The notes beneath the pieces were generated by a model. That model did no database searches, had not been told where the DNA came from, and saw nothing but the letters and a program-made list of their open reading frames with translations. Both the position numbers and the translations under genes were made by a program. DNA of 64,000 nucleotides from Pseudorhodobacter sp. MZDSW-24AT. Its GTDB lineage: Bacteria > Pseudomonadota > Alphaproteobacteria > Rhodobacterales > Rhodobacteraceae. The stretch lies in assembly GCF_002794355.1 (NCBI RefSeq), contig NZ_PGOI01000001.1, forward strand, positions 186,001-250,000, written 5' to 3'. This document shows positions 35,838-44,841 of the stretch, piece after piece (within the stretch, counting starts at the first letter, position 1; each line of letters starts with the position of its first letter).

Positions 35838-38294
35838 ATGACCGGTGCGAGTAAGATCCTTACGGTTTCCTATGGAACCTTCTCTTGTACATTGGAAGGC
35901 TTTGACGACCCTTTCAATACGATGAAGGCCATTGCTGAATACTTCCGCGATCTGGCTGCCGAAGACCGTTATTTTGGTGCCGAACCGCCGCAGCCGGATG
36001 CGGCGATGCTGCACAAGATTGCAGAACGCGAAATTCAGCGCCGGGTGGAAGCAAAGATTCAAGACAACGGCGTGATTTTGCGCGCCGAAGAAAACGAGGC
36101 GCTTGCCGCACCGCAGGCACATCGTCCCCAACCAAACGTCGAGATGCCTGCCCGGGCCCCGGCGCCTTTGGCGCGCCCGACTCCCACGCTCGCGCAACGC
36201 GAGGCCGAGGATGGGCCGGAAGGCGGTGCCGAGACGGTGGCAGAAAAGCTCTCGCGCCTGCGCAAAGCCAATGCGGGCCCGCAAAACCCTGTGGCGATCG
36301 CGGCCCCGGTCATGGCGCAAGACGCGAGCGCCGCAGAGGAAGACGCGCAACCCCTTGCCTCCGCAGCGTCTGCCCCGATTGCCGTGCAGGATGCGGTCAC
36401 GCCCGGTGACGCCCACGAGCCGGAGACTGAAGCCGCGCTTTCGACGCCGCTGGATATCGCGGATTTGCCGTCTGATGACCTCTGGGCCGCAGAGGTTCTG
36501 ACGGATGGTCTGCAAGCCGAGACGTTGATCCCACAGACAATCGCTGTGGAAGACCTGCATTTTGAGCAGAGCCTCGGGTCGAATGAGGATTCGGAGCTTG
36601 CCGATTTGTTGGCATTGGACGCCGCGACAGAGGCAGACCTATCGGTTGCCGATCCGGCACCCGCTGATCAGGCCGAGGATCAGGCCGCAGAGAGCGGCGA
36701 CACTGACTTGGGCACGGATGCTGATCGGGCGGAAGACCCAACGGTGCGGGCACCCGAACCAGAGGCGGTTCTGGCCGAGGAAATCGCAACAGAGCCCGCG
36801 CACGAAGATGTCTGGCTGGCCGACAGCGCCGAGGACAGCATTGAGAGCAGCGTGGAAGACAGCGCAAGCCCTGCCCCTGAGGACGAGGCGCAGGTCAAGG
36901 CGGATGACGCCTTGCTGGCGTCATTGGGCGCTTTGATTGAACCGGAAGACGACGCGGCCGAAGAAACCGCACCAGCCGCCGAAACGCCGGCTCTGCCGTC
37001 TGCCCAAAAGGCAGCCGCTCTGCCCGCAGATCTTGCGGAAGAAGAGATCGAAGCCATTCTGGCGCGTCACACGACCGCAGCCGCCCCAATCGAAGAAGCG
37101 CTGCCCGAAACGACTCAACCGGTCGCCGACGCTGCGGACCCGACACCTGCCAAAGCAGCGTCGGCCATGATGCAGGCCGATCTGGAAGATCAAAGCGCAA
37201 GCGAACCGGTCGCTCCTGTGCGCCCGGTGCGGCCCGTCCGCCCGTCCCGTCCTTCGGCTGTCGACCGGCCCGCCGTGCCCGCCGATCCGGACGCCGACAT
37301 GGCGGCAGACCCGCTTGCCCCAAGCGGATCGCGCGCCCCCATCACGGTCGAAAAGCTGCAGCGTGCGCGCGCGCGCGTCATCAAGATCCGCCGCAATGAG
37401 CCGGTGTCCGTGGCAACGCGTGCCGCCTCTCCGGTGTCCGCCTCCTTGTCGGAAGAGGCAGAGGCGGCGCTTGCCGCAGAACTCGCGGCTGTCGCGCGGG
37501 ACAACCAAGCGGCGGAGGACGCCGCCAAAGCAGCCTCTGAACGTCGGCTGGCGCGTCCTGACGAAGATCTTGCGGTCAACCGACTGATGGCGGAAGCGCG
37601 CAGCCAGATGGAAGTTCCAGACACCAAGCGGCGGCAATCGGCCATCGCCCATCTGAAAGCGGCGGTCGCGGCCACCATCGCGGAACGTCGCGCGACGGGC
37701 AGCACCTTGGCGGGCAACGGGAGCGAAAAGCTTGGCGCCTATCGCAACGATCTGGCGCAGGTCGTCCGCCCGACGTCCGAGGCAGCGCCCGCCTCCGCCC
37801 CCCGCCCTTCCCCCTTGGTTCTGGTGTCCGAACAGCGCATTGACCGCCCTTCCGAGCGGGTCATGACGCCCGCGCCGACCGCCAGCACACAGCCCGTGAT
37901 GCCAACCCGTCCGCTGCCTGCGGCGCCCGCCGTCTCGCAGTCAATCGTGTCGGGTCTGGACGAAAGCTTTGAGGTCGAGGACGAGACACGCAATATTTTT
38001 GAAGCCGAAAGCAGCTTCCCAGAGTTCGCCGAGCGCCTTGGTGCGGCGGATCTGCCGTCACTGCTTGAGGCTGCCGCCGCCTATATCGCCTGTGTGGAAG
38101 GGCGCGACAGTTTTACGCGCCCTCAGTTGATGCGGCACATCAGCGCCGTTTCCGAAGGCCTCACGCGCGAAGATGGTCTGCGCAGCTTCGGCACGCTCTT
38201 GCGGGACGGCGTGATCGAACGCAGCCGCCGCGGTCAGTTTGCGATCAACGAAGCCTCACCGATCTTGGCCGAAGCCCGCAAGCTCGCCGGTTGA
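35838..38294 (+). CDS. Large acidic low-complexity protein of unknown function
   Basis: 818 residues in three parts. A well-ordered N-terminal domain of about 90 residues (KILTVSYGTFSCTLEGFDDP; MKAIAEYFRDLAAEDRYFG; IAEREIQRRVEAKI) is followed by some 600 residues rich in Ala, Glu, Asp and Pro, plausibly disordered. A compact C-terminal domain (FPEFAERLGAADLPSLLEAA; TRPQLMRHISAVSEG; GTLLRDGVIERSRRGQFAIN) looks like a winged helix. There is no signal peptide. The domain layout suggests a cytoplasmic scaffold or DNA-associated protein, but I do not recognise a function. The start at 35838 follows homology; a GTG at 35790 lacks a ribosome-binding site. A strong terminator follows. Confidence 0.82.
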   Translation: MTGASKILTVSYGTFSCTLEGFDDPFNTMKAIAEYFRDLAAEDRYFGAEPPQPDAAMLHKIAEREIQRRVEAKIQDNGVILRAEENEALAAPQAHRPQPNVEMPARAPAPLARPTPTLAQREAEDGPEGGAETVAEKLSRLRKANAGPQNPVAIAAPVMAQDASAAEEDAQPLASAASAPIAVQDAVTPGDAHEPETEAALSTPLDIADLPSDDLWAAEVLTDGLQAETLIPQTIAVEDLHFEQSLGSNEDSELADLLALDAATEADLSVADPAPADQAEDQAAESGDTDLGTDADRAEDPTVRAPEPEAVLAEEIATEPAHEDVWLADSAEDSIESSVEDSASPAPEDEAQVKADDALLASLGALIEPEDDAAEETAPAAETPALPSAQKAAALPADLAEEEIEAILARHTTAAAPIEEALPETTQPVADAADPTPAKAASAMMQADLEDQSASEPVAPVRPVRPVRPSRPSAVDRPAVPADPDADMAADPLAPSGSRAPITVEKLQRARARVIKIRRNEPVSVATRAASPVSASLSEEAEAALAAELAAVARDNQAAEDAAKAASERRLARPDEDLAVNRLMAEARSQMEVPDTKRRQSAIAHLKAAVAATIAERRATGSTLAGNGSEKLGAYRNDLAQVVRPTSEAAPASAPRPSPLVLVSEQRIDRPSERVMTPAPTASTQPVMPTRPLPAAPAVSQSIVSGLDESFEVEDETRNIFEAESSFPEFAERLGAADLPSLLEAAAAYIACVEGRDSFTRPQLMRHISAVSEGLTREDGLRSFGTLLRDGVIERSRRGQFAINEASPILAEARKLAG

Positions 38295-38340
38295 TCGAAG
38301 CGCCCGTCGCTGCCACCTGCGCCAAACGGGTAAAAAGCTC

Positions 38341-38375
38341 ACAGGCGGGATGCATCATGCACCCCGCCTGTTTTC
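38341..38375 (+). terminator. Rho-independent terminator after the 818-residue gene
   Basis: ACAGGCGGG (38341-38349) pairs with CCCGCCTGT (38363-38371). Inner TGCAT/ATGCA pairs extend the stem, and a TTTTC tract follows at once. The end of the convergent DUF2842 gene falls in the T tract, so termination of both transcripts may be served here. Confidence 0.85.
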
Positions 38376-38616
38376 ATTTCGAACGATCAGCACCTGTGTC
38401 GGCCGTGTCGGGGTCTGGCTGTCCGACCCCCATGAAAATCGGGCGGAGCGGAAGGATCCACAGCACCCCAAGACCGACATAAACGGCAAGCTCGACCAAG
38501 ATCGAAGGACGGTCGATCCAGCTGACAAGATTGACCGCCACCACAACGTAGAGCGGCAGGCCGATCAACAGCACCACGAGCGACAACCGCCGCCGCGCCT
38601 TGTAGCTTAACGCCAT
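38374..38616 (-). CDS. DUF2842 membrane protein
   Basis: An 80-residue inner-membrane protein of the alphaproteobacterial DUF2842 family. It has two hydrophobic helices (LSLVVLLIGLPLYVVVAVNL and ILVELAVYVGLGVLWILPLR). The polar C-terminus is acidic. The ATG at 38616 is preceded by AGGAGGA; a start five codons upstream would overlap that site. It is 46 bases downstream of purA's 3' side and convergent with the acidic protein. Function unknown. Confidence 0.88.
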   Translation of the reverse strand: MALSYKARRRLSLVVLLIGLPLYVVVAVNLVSWIDRPSILVELAVYVGLGVLWILPLRPIFMGVGQPDPDTADTGADRSK

Positions 38617-38662
38617 CTCATCCTCCTGCATGCGCAGAGGCGGGTCATCCGCACTGCTTGCC

Positions 38663-39955
38663 TCAATCCGCGAAGGGGTCGGTCACCAGAATGGTGTCAT
38701 CCCGCTCGGGCGAGGTAGACAGTAGGGCGACCGGGCATTGGATCAATTCCTCAATGCGCCGCACGTATTTGATCGCAGCGCCCGGCAGTTCCGCCCAAGA
38801 CCGTGCCCCGGCGGTCGACTCGGACCAGCCTTCCATCTCTTCATAGATCGGCGTGCAGCGCGCCTGTTGGTCCGCAGCGGTGGGAAGGTAATCCAGCCGG
38901 GTCCCGTCCAATTCATAGCCAACACAGATCTTGAGTGTCTTGAACCCGTCCAGCACGTCCAGCTTGGTCAAGGCGATGCCCGACACACCACTGGTGGCGC
39001 AGGTCTGGCGCACCAGAACCGCATCAAACCAGCCACACCGCCGTTTGCGCCCGGTCACGGTGCCGAATTCATGCCCACGCTCGCCCAGACGCTCGCCATC
39101 GGCATCGAACAATTCCGCCGGGAACGGACCTTCCCCCACGCGGGTCGTGTAGGCCTTCACAATCCCCAACACGAAATCAATCGCCGTCGGCCCAAGGCCC
39201 ACACCCGTTGCCGCCTGCCCCGCAATCACATTGGACGAGGTGACAAAAGGATAGGTGCCAAAATCGATGTCGAGCAAGGCGCCTTGCGCCCCTTCAAAGA
39301 GAATGCGCTTTCCCGCACGGCGCGACTCGTTCATCACCTTCCACACTGGCGCGGCATAAGGCAGCACCTGCGGCGCAATCTCGTGCAGAAGCGCCAGCAG
39401 GGCCGCCCGGTCCACCGGCTCCATGCCAAGACCGCGGCGCAGCGCATCGTGATGCGCCAGCAAGCGGTCCACCCGCAGTTCCAGCGTGGCCGCATCCGCC
39501 AGATCCGCCACACGGATGGCCCGACGTCCCACCTTATCCTCATAGGCCGGGCCGATGCCGCGCCCGGTGGTGCCGATCTTGGCCACCGACAGGCTGCCCT
39601 CACGCGCGCGATCCAGTTCGCCATGTAGCGGCAGGATCAGCGGCGCATTTTCCGCCACCAGAAGATTTTCGGGCGTGATGTCGACGCCTTGGTCGCGCAG
39701 CTTGGCGATCTCGGTCACCAGATGCCACGGGTCCAGCACAACACCGTTGCCGATCACGCTCAGCTTGCCGCCGCGCACAATGCCCGAAGGCAGCAGCGAC
39801 AGCTTGTAGACCTTGCCATCAATGACCAGCGTATGGCCCGCATTGTGCCCGCCCTGAAAGCGCGCGACGATGTCGGCGCGTTCGGACAGCCAGTCCACAA
39901 TCTTGCCTTTGCCCTCGTCGCCCCATTGGGCGCCCACGACAACCACGTTGGCCAT
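38663..39955 (-). CDS. purA: Adenylosuccinate synthetase
   Basis: A 430-residue GTP-dependent enzyme that joins IMP and aspartate in AMP synthesis. The N-terminal [16 protein letters not shown] is the phosphate loop. [11 protein letters not shown] supplies IMP contacts, [19 protein letters not shown] follows, [20 protein letters not shown] is the central signature, and [13 protein letters not shown] lies near the C-terminus. The ATG at 39955 is where homology begins. The upstream frame to 40180 is not coding. It reads into DUF2842. Confidence 0.97.
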   Translation of the reverse strand: MANVVVVGAQWGDEGKGKIVDWLSERADIVARFQGGHNAGHTLVIDGKVYKLSLLPSGIVRGGKLSVIGNGVVLDPWHLVTEIAKLRDQGVDITPENLLVAENAPLILPLHGELDRAREGSLSVAKIGTTGRGIGPAYEDKVGRRAIRVADLADAATLELRVDRLLAHHDALRRGLGMEPVDRAALLALLHEIAPQVLPYAAPVWKVMNESRRAGKRILFEGAQGALLDIDFGTYPFVTSSNVIAGQAATGVGLGPTAIDFVLGIVKAYTTRVGEGPFPAELFDADGERLGERGHEFGTVTGRKRRCGWFDAVLVRQTCATSGVSGIALTKLDVLDGFKTLKICVGYELDGTRLDYLPTAADQQARCTPIYEEMEGWSESTAGARSWAELPGAAIKYVRRIEELIQCPVALLSTSPERDDTILVTDPFAD

Positions 39956-40090
39956 GCTGTTCTCCTTGGCTCTGAAACCGCCTGTGCTATAGACGCAAGG
40001 CCCGCTCAGGGAAACAAGGAAATCGCCCCCGTGCGCCATCTGCGCTCTTTCGGGCGCCAAAGACGCTCCGTTCCGCGCCCATCCTTTGTT

Positions 40091-40135
40091 GCCTTGCAGC
40101 TTTTCCAAATACTCCCGCCGGAGGCTCCCACGGCC
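40091..40135 (+). repeat. REP-like element, shortened copy B
   Basis: CCAAATACTCCCGCCGGAGG (40105-40124) followed by CTCCC resembles the CAAATATCCC block of the elements at 18125 and 50865. The hairpin part differs, pairing CTCCGGCGGGAG-like arms across the centre. It lies in the 260-base gap between purA and secG, which otherwise shows nothing recognisable. Assignment to the same family is tentative. Confidence 0.4.
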
Positions 40136-40215
40136 AGAGACCCGCTCTGGCCGTGCAAGGGGTTGCGCGCGGCCCCCCATCAGCCTAGATAGGCGCGTCA
40201 GCTTCGGGAACGCCC

Positions 40216-40575
40216 ATGGAAAACGTCATCCTTGCCATCCACCTTATCCTCGCCCTTCTTCTGGTCGGGGTGGTCCTGCTTCAAAGGTCCGAAGGCGGTG
40301 GCCTTGGCATGGGCGGCGGTGGCGGCGGTGCCATGTCAGGCCGGGCTGCGGCAACGGCCTTGGGCAAAGTGACGTGGATCTTGGCGATCCTCTTCATCTG
40401 CACCTCGATCACGCTGACCATTCTCGCAGCCCAGCAGGCAGGGTCCAGCTCGGTGATCGATCAGATCGGCGCGCCGACGCCTGCGCCCGACGCGCCTGTA
40501 GCGCCTCTGGGCAGCGATCTGCTGCCGCCGGCGCCGACAAATGCGCCTTTGGCCCCTCCGCGCGCTGACAACTAA
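40216..40575 (+). CDS. secG: Preprotein translocase subunit SecG
   Basis: 119 residues. Two transmembrane helices ([20 protein letters not shown] and [20 protein letters not shown]) flank the SecG-typical cytoplasmic loop [17 protein letters not shown]. The C-terminus is a Pro/Ala-rich tail, common in alphaproteobacteria. SecG assists SecYEA in protein export. It precedes pyrG by 155 bases, an order frequently conserved in this group. Confidence 0.95.
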   Translation: MENVILAIHLILALLLVGVVLLQRSEGGGLGMGGGGGGAMSGRAAATALGKVTWILAILFICTSITLTILAAQQAGSSSVIDQIGAPTPAPDAPVAPLGSDLLPPAPTNAPLAPPRADN

Positions 40576-40730
40576 GCCCGGAAAACGACACCATCTGTTG
40601 TCGCGGCCCCACCTGAAAAAACAGCATGTAGCGGTGCTGTTGCAAAGGATTGTTGCCTAGGGTAAGGCGTTGGTCCCGTGGTGCTGCGATTCCCACCCAT
40701 CGAATCGCGACGAAAACACGGGGGCCGCAC

Positions 40731-42374
40731 ATGGCACGCTATATTTTCATCACCGGCGGCGTTGTCTCCTCCCTCGGCAAGGGGCTGGCATCCGCGGCAC
40801 TGGGCGCACTGTTGCAAGCGCGTGGTTACACGGTGCGCCTGCGCAAGCTCGACCCCTATCTGAACGTCGATCCCGGCACGATGTCGCCCTTTGAGCATGG
40901 CGAAGTCTTCGTGACCGATGACGGGGCGGAAACTGACCTTGATCTGGGCCATTATGAGCGCTTCACCGGCGTGCATGCCCGGATGACCGATTCCATCTCT
41001 TCGGGGCGCATCTATTCCAACGTGCTCGAGAAAGAGCGGCGCGGGGATTACTTGGGCAAGACCATTCAGGTCATCCCGCACGTCACCAATGAGATCAAAG
41101 ATTTCCTGCGCATCGGCGCGGATGAGGTCGACTTCATGCTGTGCGAGATCGGCGGCACCGTGGGCGACATCGAAGGCCTGCCCTTCTTTGAAGCGATCCG
41201 CCAGTTCATCCACGAACGCCCCAGCGGCCAGTCGATCCTGATGCACCTGACGCTGCTGCCCTATCTGGCGGCCAGCGGCGAGTTGAAGACCAAACCCACG
41301 CAGCATTCGGTGAAAGAGTTGCAGAGCATCGGTCTGGCGCCGGACGTTCTGGTGTGCCGGTCGGAACACCCGATCCCGGAGAAAGAGCGCGAGAAGATCG
41401 CGCTGTTCTGCAACGTACGCAAGGAACACGTGATTCCGGCCTATGATCTCAAAACGATCTATGAGGCGCCACTGGCCTATCATCAGGCCGGGTTGGATCA
41501 GGCGGTGCTGGATGCCTTTGGCATCGCGCCGGCCCCGAAGCCGAACCTGACCCGCTGGGAAGACGTGATGGACCGTCTGACCGGGGCCGAGGGCATGGTG
41601 CGGGTGGCGATCGTGGGCAAGTATACGCAGCTGGAAGACGCCTACAAATCCATCGCCGAGGCGCTGACCCATGGTGGCATGGCGAACCGGACGCGGGTGA
41701 AAGCGGAGTGGATCGACGCCGAGATCTTCGAGAACGAGGACCCGACGCCCTACCTTCAGGACTACCACGCCATTCTGGTGCCCGGCGGCTTTGGGGAGCG
41801 CGGGACGGAAGGCAAGATCAAGGCGGCGCAGTTCGCGCGGGAAAAGAAGATCCCCTATCTGGGCATCTGTCTGGGGATGCAGATGGCGGTCATTGAATCG
41901 GCGCGCAATCTGGCGGGGCTGCCCAATGCGGGGTCGGAGGAGTTTGACCATGAGGCGGGCAAGAAGCGCTTTACCCCGGTGGTCTACCATCTGAAGGAAT
42001 GGGTGCAGGGCAATCACACGGTCCGGCGCAAGGCGGATGATGCCAAGGGTGGCACCATGCGGTTGGGGGCCTATACGGCCAATCTGAAGACGGGGTCGCG
42101 GGTTTCGGAGGTGTATGGCTGCTCGGTCATCGAAGAGCGGCACCGGCACCGGTATGAGGTGGACATCCAGTATCGGGAGCAGCTCGAGGCGTGCGGGCTG
42201 GTGTTCTCGGGGATGTCGCCGGACGGGAAGCTGCCGGAGATCGTTGAGGTGAAGGACCACCCCTGGTTCATCGGGGTTCAGTTCCACCCGGAATTGAAAT
42301 CGAAGCCTTTCGCCCCCCACCCGCTCTTTGCGGATTTCGTGCGGGCCGCGAAAGAGGTGGAGCGGTTGGTGTGA
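40731..42374 (+). CDS. pyrG: CTP synthase (glutamine-hydrolysing)
   Basis: A 547-residue enzyme that aminates UTP to CTP. The synthetase half has [57 protein letters not shown] and [17 protein letters not shown]. The glutaminase half has [27 protein letters not shown] with the nucleophilic cysteine, and [13 protein letters not shown] with the catalytic His and Glu. The ATG at 40731 is supported by homology; an extension to 40650 is not. Direct repeats follow its stop. Confidence 0.98.
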   Translation: MARYIFITGGVVSSLGKGLASAALGALLQARGYTVRLRKLDPYLNVDPGTMSPFEHGEVFVTDDGAETDLDLGHYERFTGVHARMTDSISSGRIYSNVLEKERRGDYLGKTIQVIPHVTNEIKDFLRIGADEVDFMLCEIGGTVGDIEGLPFFEAIRQFIHERPSGQSILMHLTLLPYLAASGELKTKPTQHSVKELQSIGLAPDVLVCRSEHPIPEKEREKIALFCNVRKEHVIPAYDLKTIYEAPLAYHQAGLDQAVLDAFGIAPAPKPNLTRWEDVMDRLTGAEGMVRVAIVGKYTQLEDAYKSIAEALTHGGMANRTRVKAEWIDAEIFENEDPTPYLQDYHAILVPGGFGERGTEGKIKAAQFAREKKIPYLGICLGMQMAVIESARNLAGLPNAGSEEFDHEAGKKRFTPVVYHLKEWVQGNHTVRRKADDAKGGTMRLGAYTANLKTGSRVSEVYGCSVIEERHRHRYEVDIQYREQLEACGLVFSGMSPDGKLPEIVEVKDHPWFIGVQFHPELKSKPFAPHPLFADFVRAAKEVERLV

Positions 42375-42389
42375 CGCGGCAGGGGGCCT

Positions 42390-42446
42390 TTGGCCCCCTG
42401 TGTTACATCTGGGGGGGGCCAATTGGCCCCCTGTGTTACATCTGGG
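42390..42446 (+). repeat. Tandem 24-base repeat after pyrG
   Basis: TTGGCCCCCTGTGTTACATC, continuing TGGG, occurs at 42390-42413 and again, identically, at 42423-42446. A GGGGGCC-type arm before each copy (GGGGGCCTTTGGCCCCC at 42382-42398) lets both form short hairpins. The first copy begins 16 bases after the pyrG stop. They could serve as transcript ends between the convergent pyrG and PACE genes; there is no T tract. Confidence 0.7.
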
Positions 42447-42493
42447 AGTGGCCTTTGGAATCAAAGGCTTGACCCACCGGGATTCAGGAAATC

Positions 42494-42958
42494 TTAACCT
42501 TTGGACGCGGCCAGCGCGGGGTCGGTCCGGGGCACCAGAAGGTCGAACACCCAAGTAAAGACGAAGGTGTAGACGAGGAAGAACACCAAAAGCGCGGCCT
42601 CCATCGCCAGCGCTGTCATCACGCCAACTGCATACCACCACATGAAGAGCGGGATCAGCAGCAGCACCAGACCGCCTTCGAAGCCGAGCGTGTGCAGCAC
42701 CCGCACTCCGATGCTGCGCGCAGGCAGGCCGCCCTCGCCCAAGGCCAGCGCGCGCCGACGCTCCCACGCTTCAAACCCGGTGTTATAGACAAAATTCCAC
42801 GCCACCGCGACGGTGGAGGCGGCAATCGCCACCGGCAGATTGCCCGCCGGATTGCCACCGCTGAGCAAGGCCAGCAAAAGCGTGGCCAGCACGATGGCAA
42901 GGCCTTCGAAAAGGGTCACATAAAGAATGCGGCGGGGCAGCGGGTTCAGCACAAGCAT
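42494..42958 (-). CDS. PACE-family multidrug efflux transporter
   Basis: A 154-residue inner-membrane protein with four transmembrane helices in two bacterial transmembrane pairs. It starts NPLPRRILYVTLFEGLAIVL, the family's RRxxH/Y...FE opening, and contains AVAWNFVYNTGFEAWERRRA and VRVLHTLGFEGGLVLLLIPL. The conserved Glu, Asn and Trp of the family are all seen. PACE pumps export biocides such as chlorhexidine and acriflavine, and natural polyamines. It is divergent from a TetR regulator with an operator between them. Confidence 0.9.
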   Translation of the reverse strand: MLVLNPLPRRILYVTLFEGLAIVLATLLLALLSGGNPAGNLPVAIAASTVAVAWNFVYNTGFEAWERRRALALGEGGLPARSIGVRVLHTLGFEGGLVLLLIPLFMWWYAVGVMTALAMEAALLVFFLVYTFVFTWVFDLLVPRTDPALAASKG

Positions 42959-43018
42959 CGGTCGGGTCCAGTTGCAAAAAGGGGCCAAGGGGGAATCGGT
43001 CTTGCCTTGGCGCTTCAG

Positions 43019-43040
43019 TTTAGATACGCTCGTATTTAAA
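43019..43040. promoter_or_regulatory. Probable TetR operator between PACE and tetR genes
   Basis: TTTAGATACG (43019-43028), spacer CT, CGTATTTAAA (43031-43040) form a 10-bp inverted repeat with one mismatch. It is AT-rich in a GC-rich region and sits 19 bases before the tetR start and 61 before the pump start. This is the expected size and place for a TetR-family operator controlling both genes. Confidence 0.7.
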
Positions 43041-43058
43041 TAGGGCAAGAGGTGACAC

Positions 43059-43592
43059 TTGGCAAGACCGCGCACCATTGATCGGGACCATTTGCTGACC
43101 GCCGCCGAGGCGGTGGTCACGGGACAAGGGGCGGCGGCGCTGTCCTTTGCCAGCGTGGCGGCCGAGGCGGGCCTGAGCAAGGCCAGCGTGCAATCGGCCT
43201 TTGGCAGCCGCGCGGCGCTGATCGACGCGCTGATCGGGCGCTGGATGCAGCATGAGGCCGACCGCTTTGAAGCCGCGCTGGAAGGGGCCGAATCACCTGA
43301 GGCCCGCCTGAGCGCGCATCTGCGCTGCACCTATGATGAGTTGCACAACGGGCGCGGGCAGCGGGTGGCGACGCTGCTTGCGATCTTGGCCAGCGAAGGG
43401 CAAAGCAGCGCCAGCGTGCGGCGCTGGTATCAAGAGCGCATGGGCGATCTGAGCGCGCAAAGCCCCGAGGAGAAACGCCGCCGCACCGCCTTTCTTGCGG
43501 CGGAAGGCGCGTATTTTCTGCGCTGTATCGTGGGGTTAGAGGCTGACCCCGCGATCTGGGCCGAAATCTTTGCCGCGCTGGACAGGCCCTAA
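43059..43592 (+). CDS. TetR-family repressor
   Basis: 177 residues. The N-terminal HTH (DRDHLLTAAEAVVTGQGAAA; FASVAAEAGLSKASVQSAFG; RAALIDALIGRW) is typical. The C-terminal ligand domain resembles TetR_C_37-like regulators. It starts with TTG at 43059, preceded by AGAGGTG, and the first residues MARPRTIDRDHLL fit. It is divergent from the PACE pump and presumably represses it, with release by the pump's substrate. The ligand is unknown. Confidence 0.9.
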   Translation: MARPRTIDRDHLLTAAEAVVTGQGAAALSFASVAAEAGLSKASVQSAFGSRAALIDALIGRWMQHEADRFEAALEGAESPEARLSAHLRCTYDELHNGRGQRVATLLAILASEGQSSASVRRWYQERMGDLSAQSPEEKRRRTAFLAAEGAYFLRCIVGLEADPAIWAEIFAALDRP

Positions 43593-43687
43593 AAAGACAC
43601 CGAATAAGACGGAGCCCCCCTGCCCCAATTGCCCGCAGCTTGCCGCGCGGCGCGCGCGACGCTGCGTCAAAAACTTTGCGTTTCACG

Positions 43688-43707
43688 TTGCGCAAACGTT
43701 TGCGCAA
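43688..43707. promoter_or_regulatory. Perfect 20-bp palindrome, LacI-family operator
   Basis: TTGCGCAAACGTTTGCGCAA is perfectly symmetric and has the central CG of LacI/GalR operators. It lies 55 bases upstream of the LacI-family gene, in the only sizeable promoter region of the following seven-gene unit. No second full copy was seen elsewhere in the locus. Confidence 0.85.
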
Positions 43708-43761
43708 TCGAAAAAGCGGTGCTAGCCTTTGAGTCGAGGGCAACTGGGAGGCTGCTTCATC

Positions 43762-44787
43762 ATGGCCACGATCAAGGATCTTGCGCGCGCGCTGGGGCTT
43801 TCAGCCTCGACCGTGTCGCGTGCCCTTGCCGGGCATGAGCGCATCCCGCAAGTCACCCGCGACCGGGTGCAGGCGCTGGCGCAGGATCTGGGCTATGCGC
43901 CCAACCGGGCGGCGCAAAACCTTGTCGGCGGGCGCAGTTCCGGTTTTGCCGGGCTGGTGCTGACCGATCCGGGCTATGGCCGCGAAGACAGCTACTTGGG
44001 CGAATATATCTCGGGCCTTGGGGCTGGTCTGGCGGAAACCGGAATCGATCTGTTCCTGACGGCAGTGCCGGCGGGGCAATCGGAATTGACGGTGATCCGC
44101 AACATCGTGACCGCGCGCCGGGCCGATGGGCTGATTCTGGGCCGGACCTCGGAAGCTGACCCAAGGGTGGATTACCTGCTGTCGCTGGGGTTTCCTTTTG
44201 TGACGCACGGGCGGGTGCTGGGCGAAGACCTGCCGTTTTCATGGGTGGACACCGACGGCACCACCGCCTTTGCCGAGGCCTTTGATCTGCTTTACGGGCT
44301 GGGGCATCGTCGCTTTGCGCTGTTGACGATCGAAGAGCCGATGACCTTTCGCCACCACCGCACCGAAGGCCTGCGACAAGCGATCGAGCGCCGGGGCGAC
44401 CCGGACGTAAGCCTGACCGTTGCCACCACCTCGCGCTATGACCGCGCGCGGCGGCAAGAGGTGGTGCATGCGCTTTTGACCGCCGATCCCCGCCCCACCG
44501 CGATTCTGACGCTGTTCGACAGCCTTGCGCTGAATGTGTTGCAGGTGGCGGAAAGCCTGTCGCTTTCGGTGCCGGGTGACGTGAGCGTGATCGGTTTTGA
44601 CAACATTGCTTCGGCGGCCATGGCGCGGCCGGGGCTGACCACCTTTGACAGCGATACGTTTTCATCGGCGCGGGAAACCGCGCGCATGCTGGTGGAGCGT
44701 ATCCAGTCGCCTGAGGCCGGGCAGCAAAGCCTGCTGATCCGGCCAAAGCTGGTGCTGCGCGCCAGCCATGGGCCAGCGCCATCCTGA
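43762..44787 (+). CDS. LacI-family transcriptional regulator of the downstream sugar operon
   Basis: 341 residues. The DNA-binding head is ATIKDLARALGLSASTVSRA, followed by the hinge AAQNLVGGRSSGFAGLVL and a periplasmic-binding-protein-like core ending in SVPGDVSVIGFDNIASAAMA. It should bind the 20-bp palindrome just upstream, repressing itself and the downstream genes until a sugar-derived inducer is present. The ATG at 43762 follows GGGAGG; an ATG at 43729 adds 11 residues without similarity. It is the first gene of a co-directional run to 50843. Confidence 0.93.
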   Translation: MATIKDLARALGLSASTVSRALAGHERIPQVTRDRVQALAQDLGYAPNRAAQNLVGGRSSGFAGLVLTDPGYGREDSYLGEYISGLGAGLAETGIDLFLTAVPAGQSELTVIRNIVTARRADGLILGRTSEADPRVDYLLSLGFPFVTHGRVLGEDLPFSWVDTDGTTAFAEAFDLLYGLGHRRFALLTIEEPMTFRHHRTEGLRQAIERRGDPDVSLTVATTSRYDRARRQEVVHALLTADPRPTAILTLFDSLALNVLQVAESLSLSVPGDVSVIGFDNIASAAMARPGLTTFDSDTFSSARETARMLVERIQSPEAGQQSLLIRPKLVLRASHGPAPS

Positions 44788-44841
44788 CGCTGGCTTGATT
44801 AGACCGCGCGCTGGACGCGCCATGAAAAATGGGAGGACGAC

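Noticed and set aside
40613-40642. AACAGCA/TGCTGTT hairpin with a T run on the minus strand between secG and pyrG
   Set aside because: It would terminate minus-strand transcripts, but no minus-strand gene lies upstream of it; in the plus direction it lacks a T tract, so I do not call a terminator.
40572-42767. Long minus-strand open frame opposite pyrG
   Set aside because: It covers the whole of pyrG on the other strand and contains the tandem repeat; it is a composition artefact.
42494-43330. N-terminal extension of the PACE gene through the TetR gene
   Set aside because: The extra 124 residues are antisense to tetR and cross the operator; PACE homology starts at 42958.
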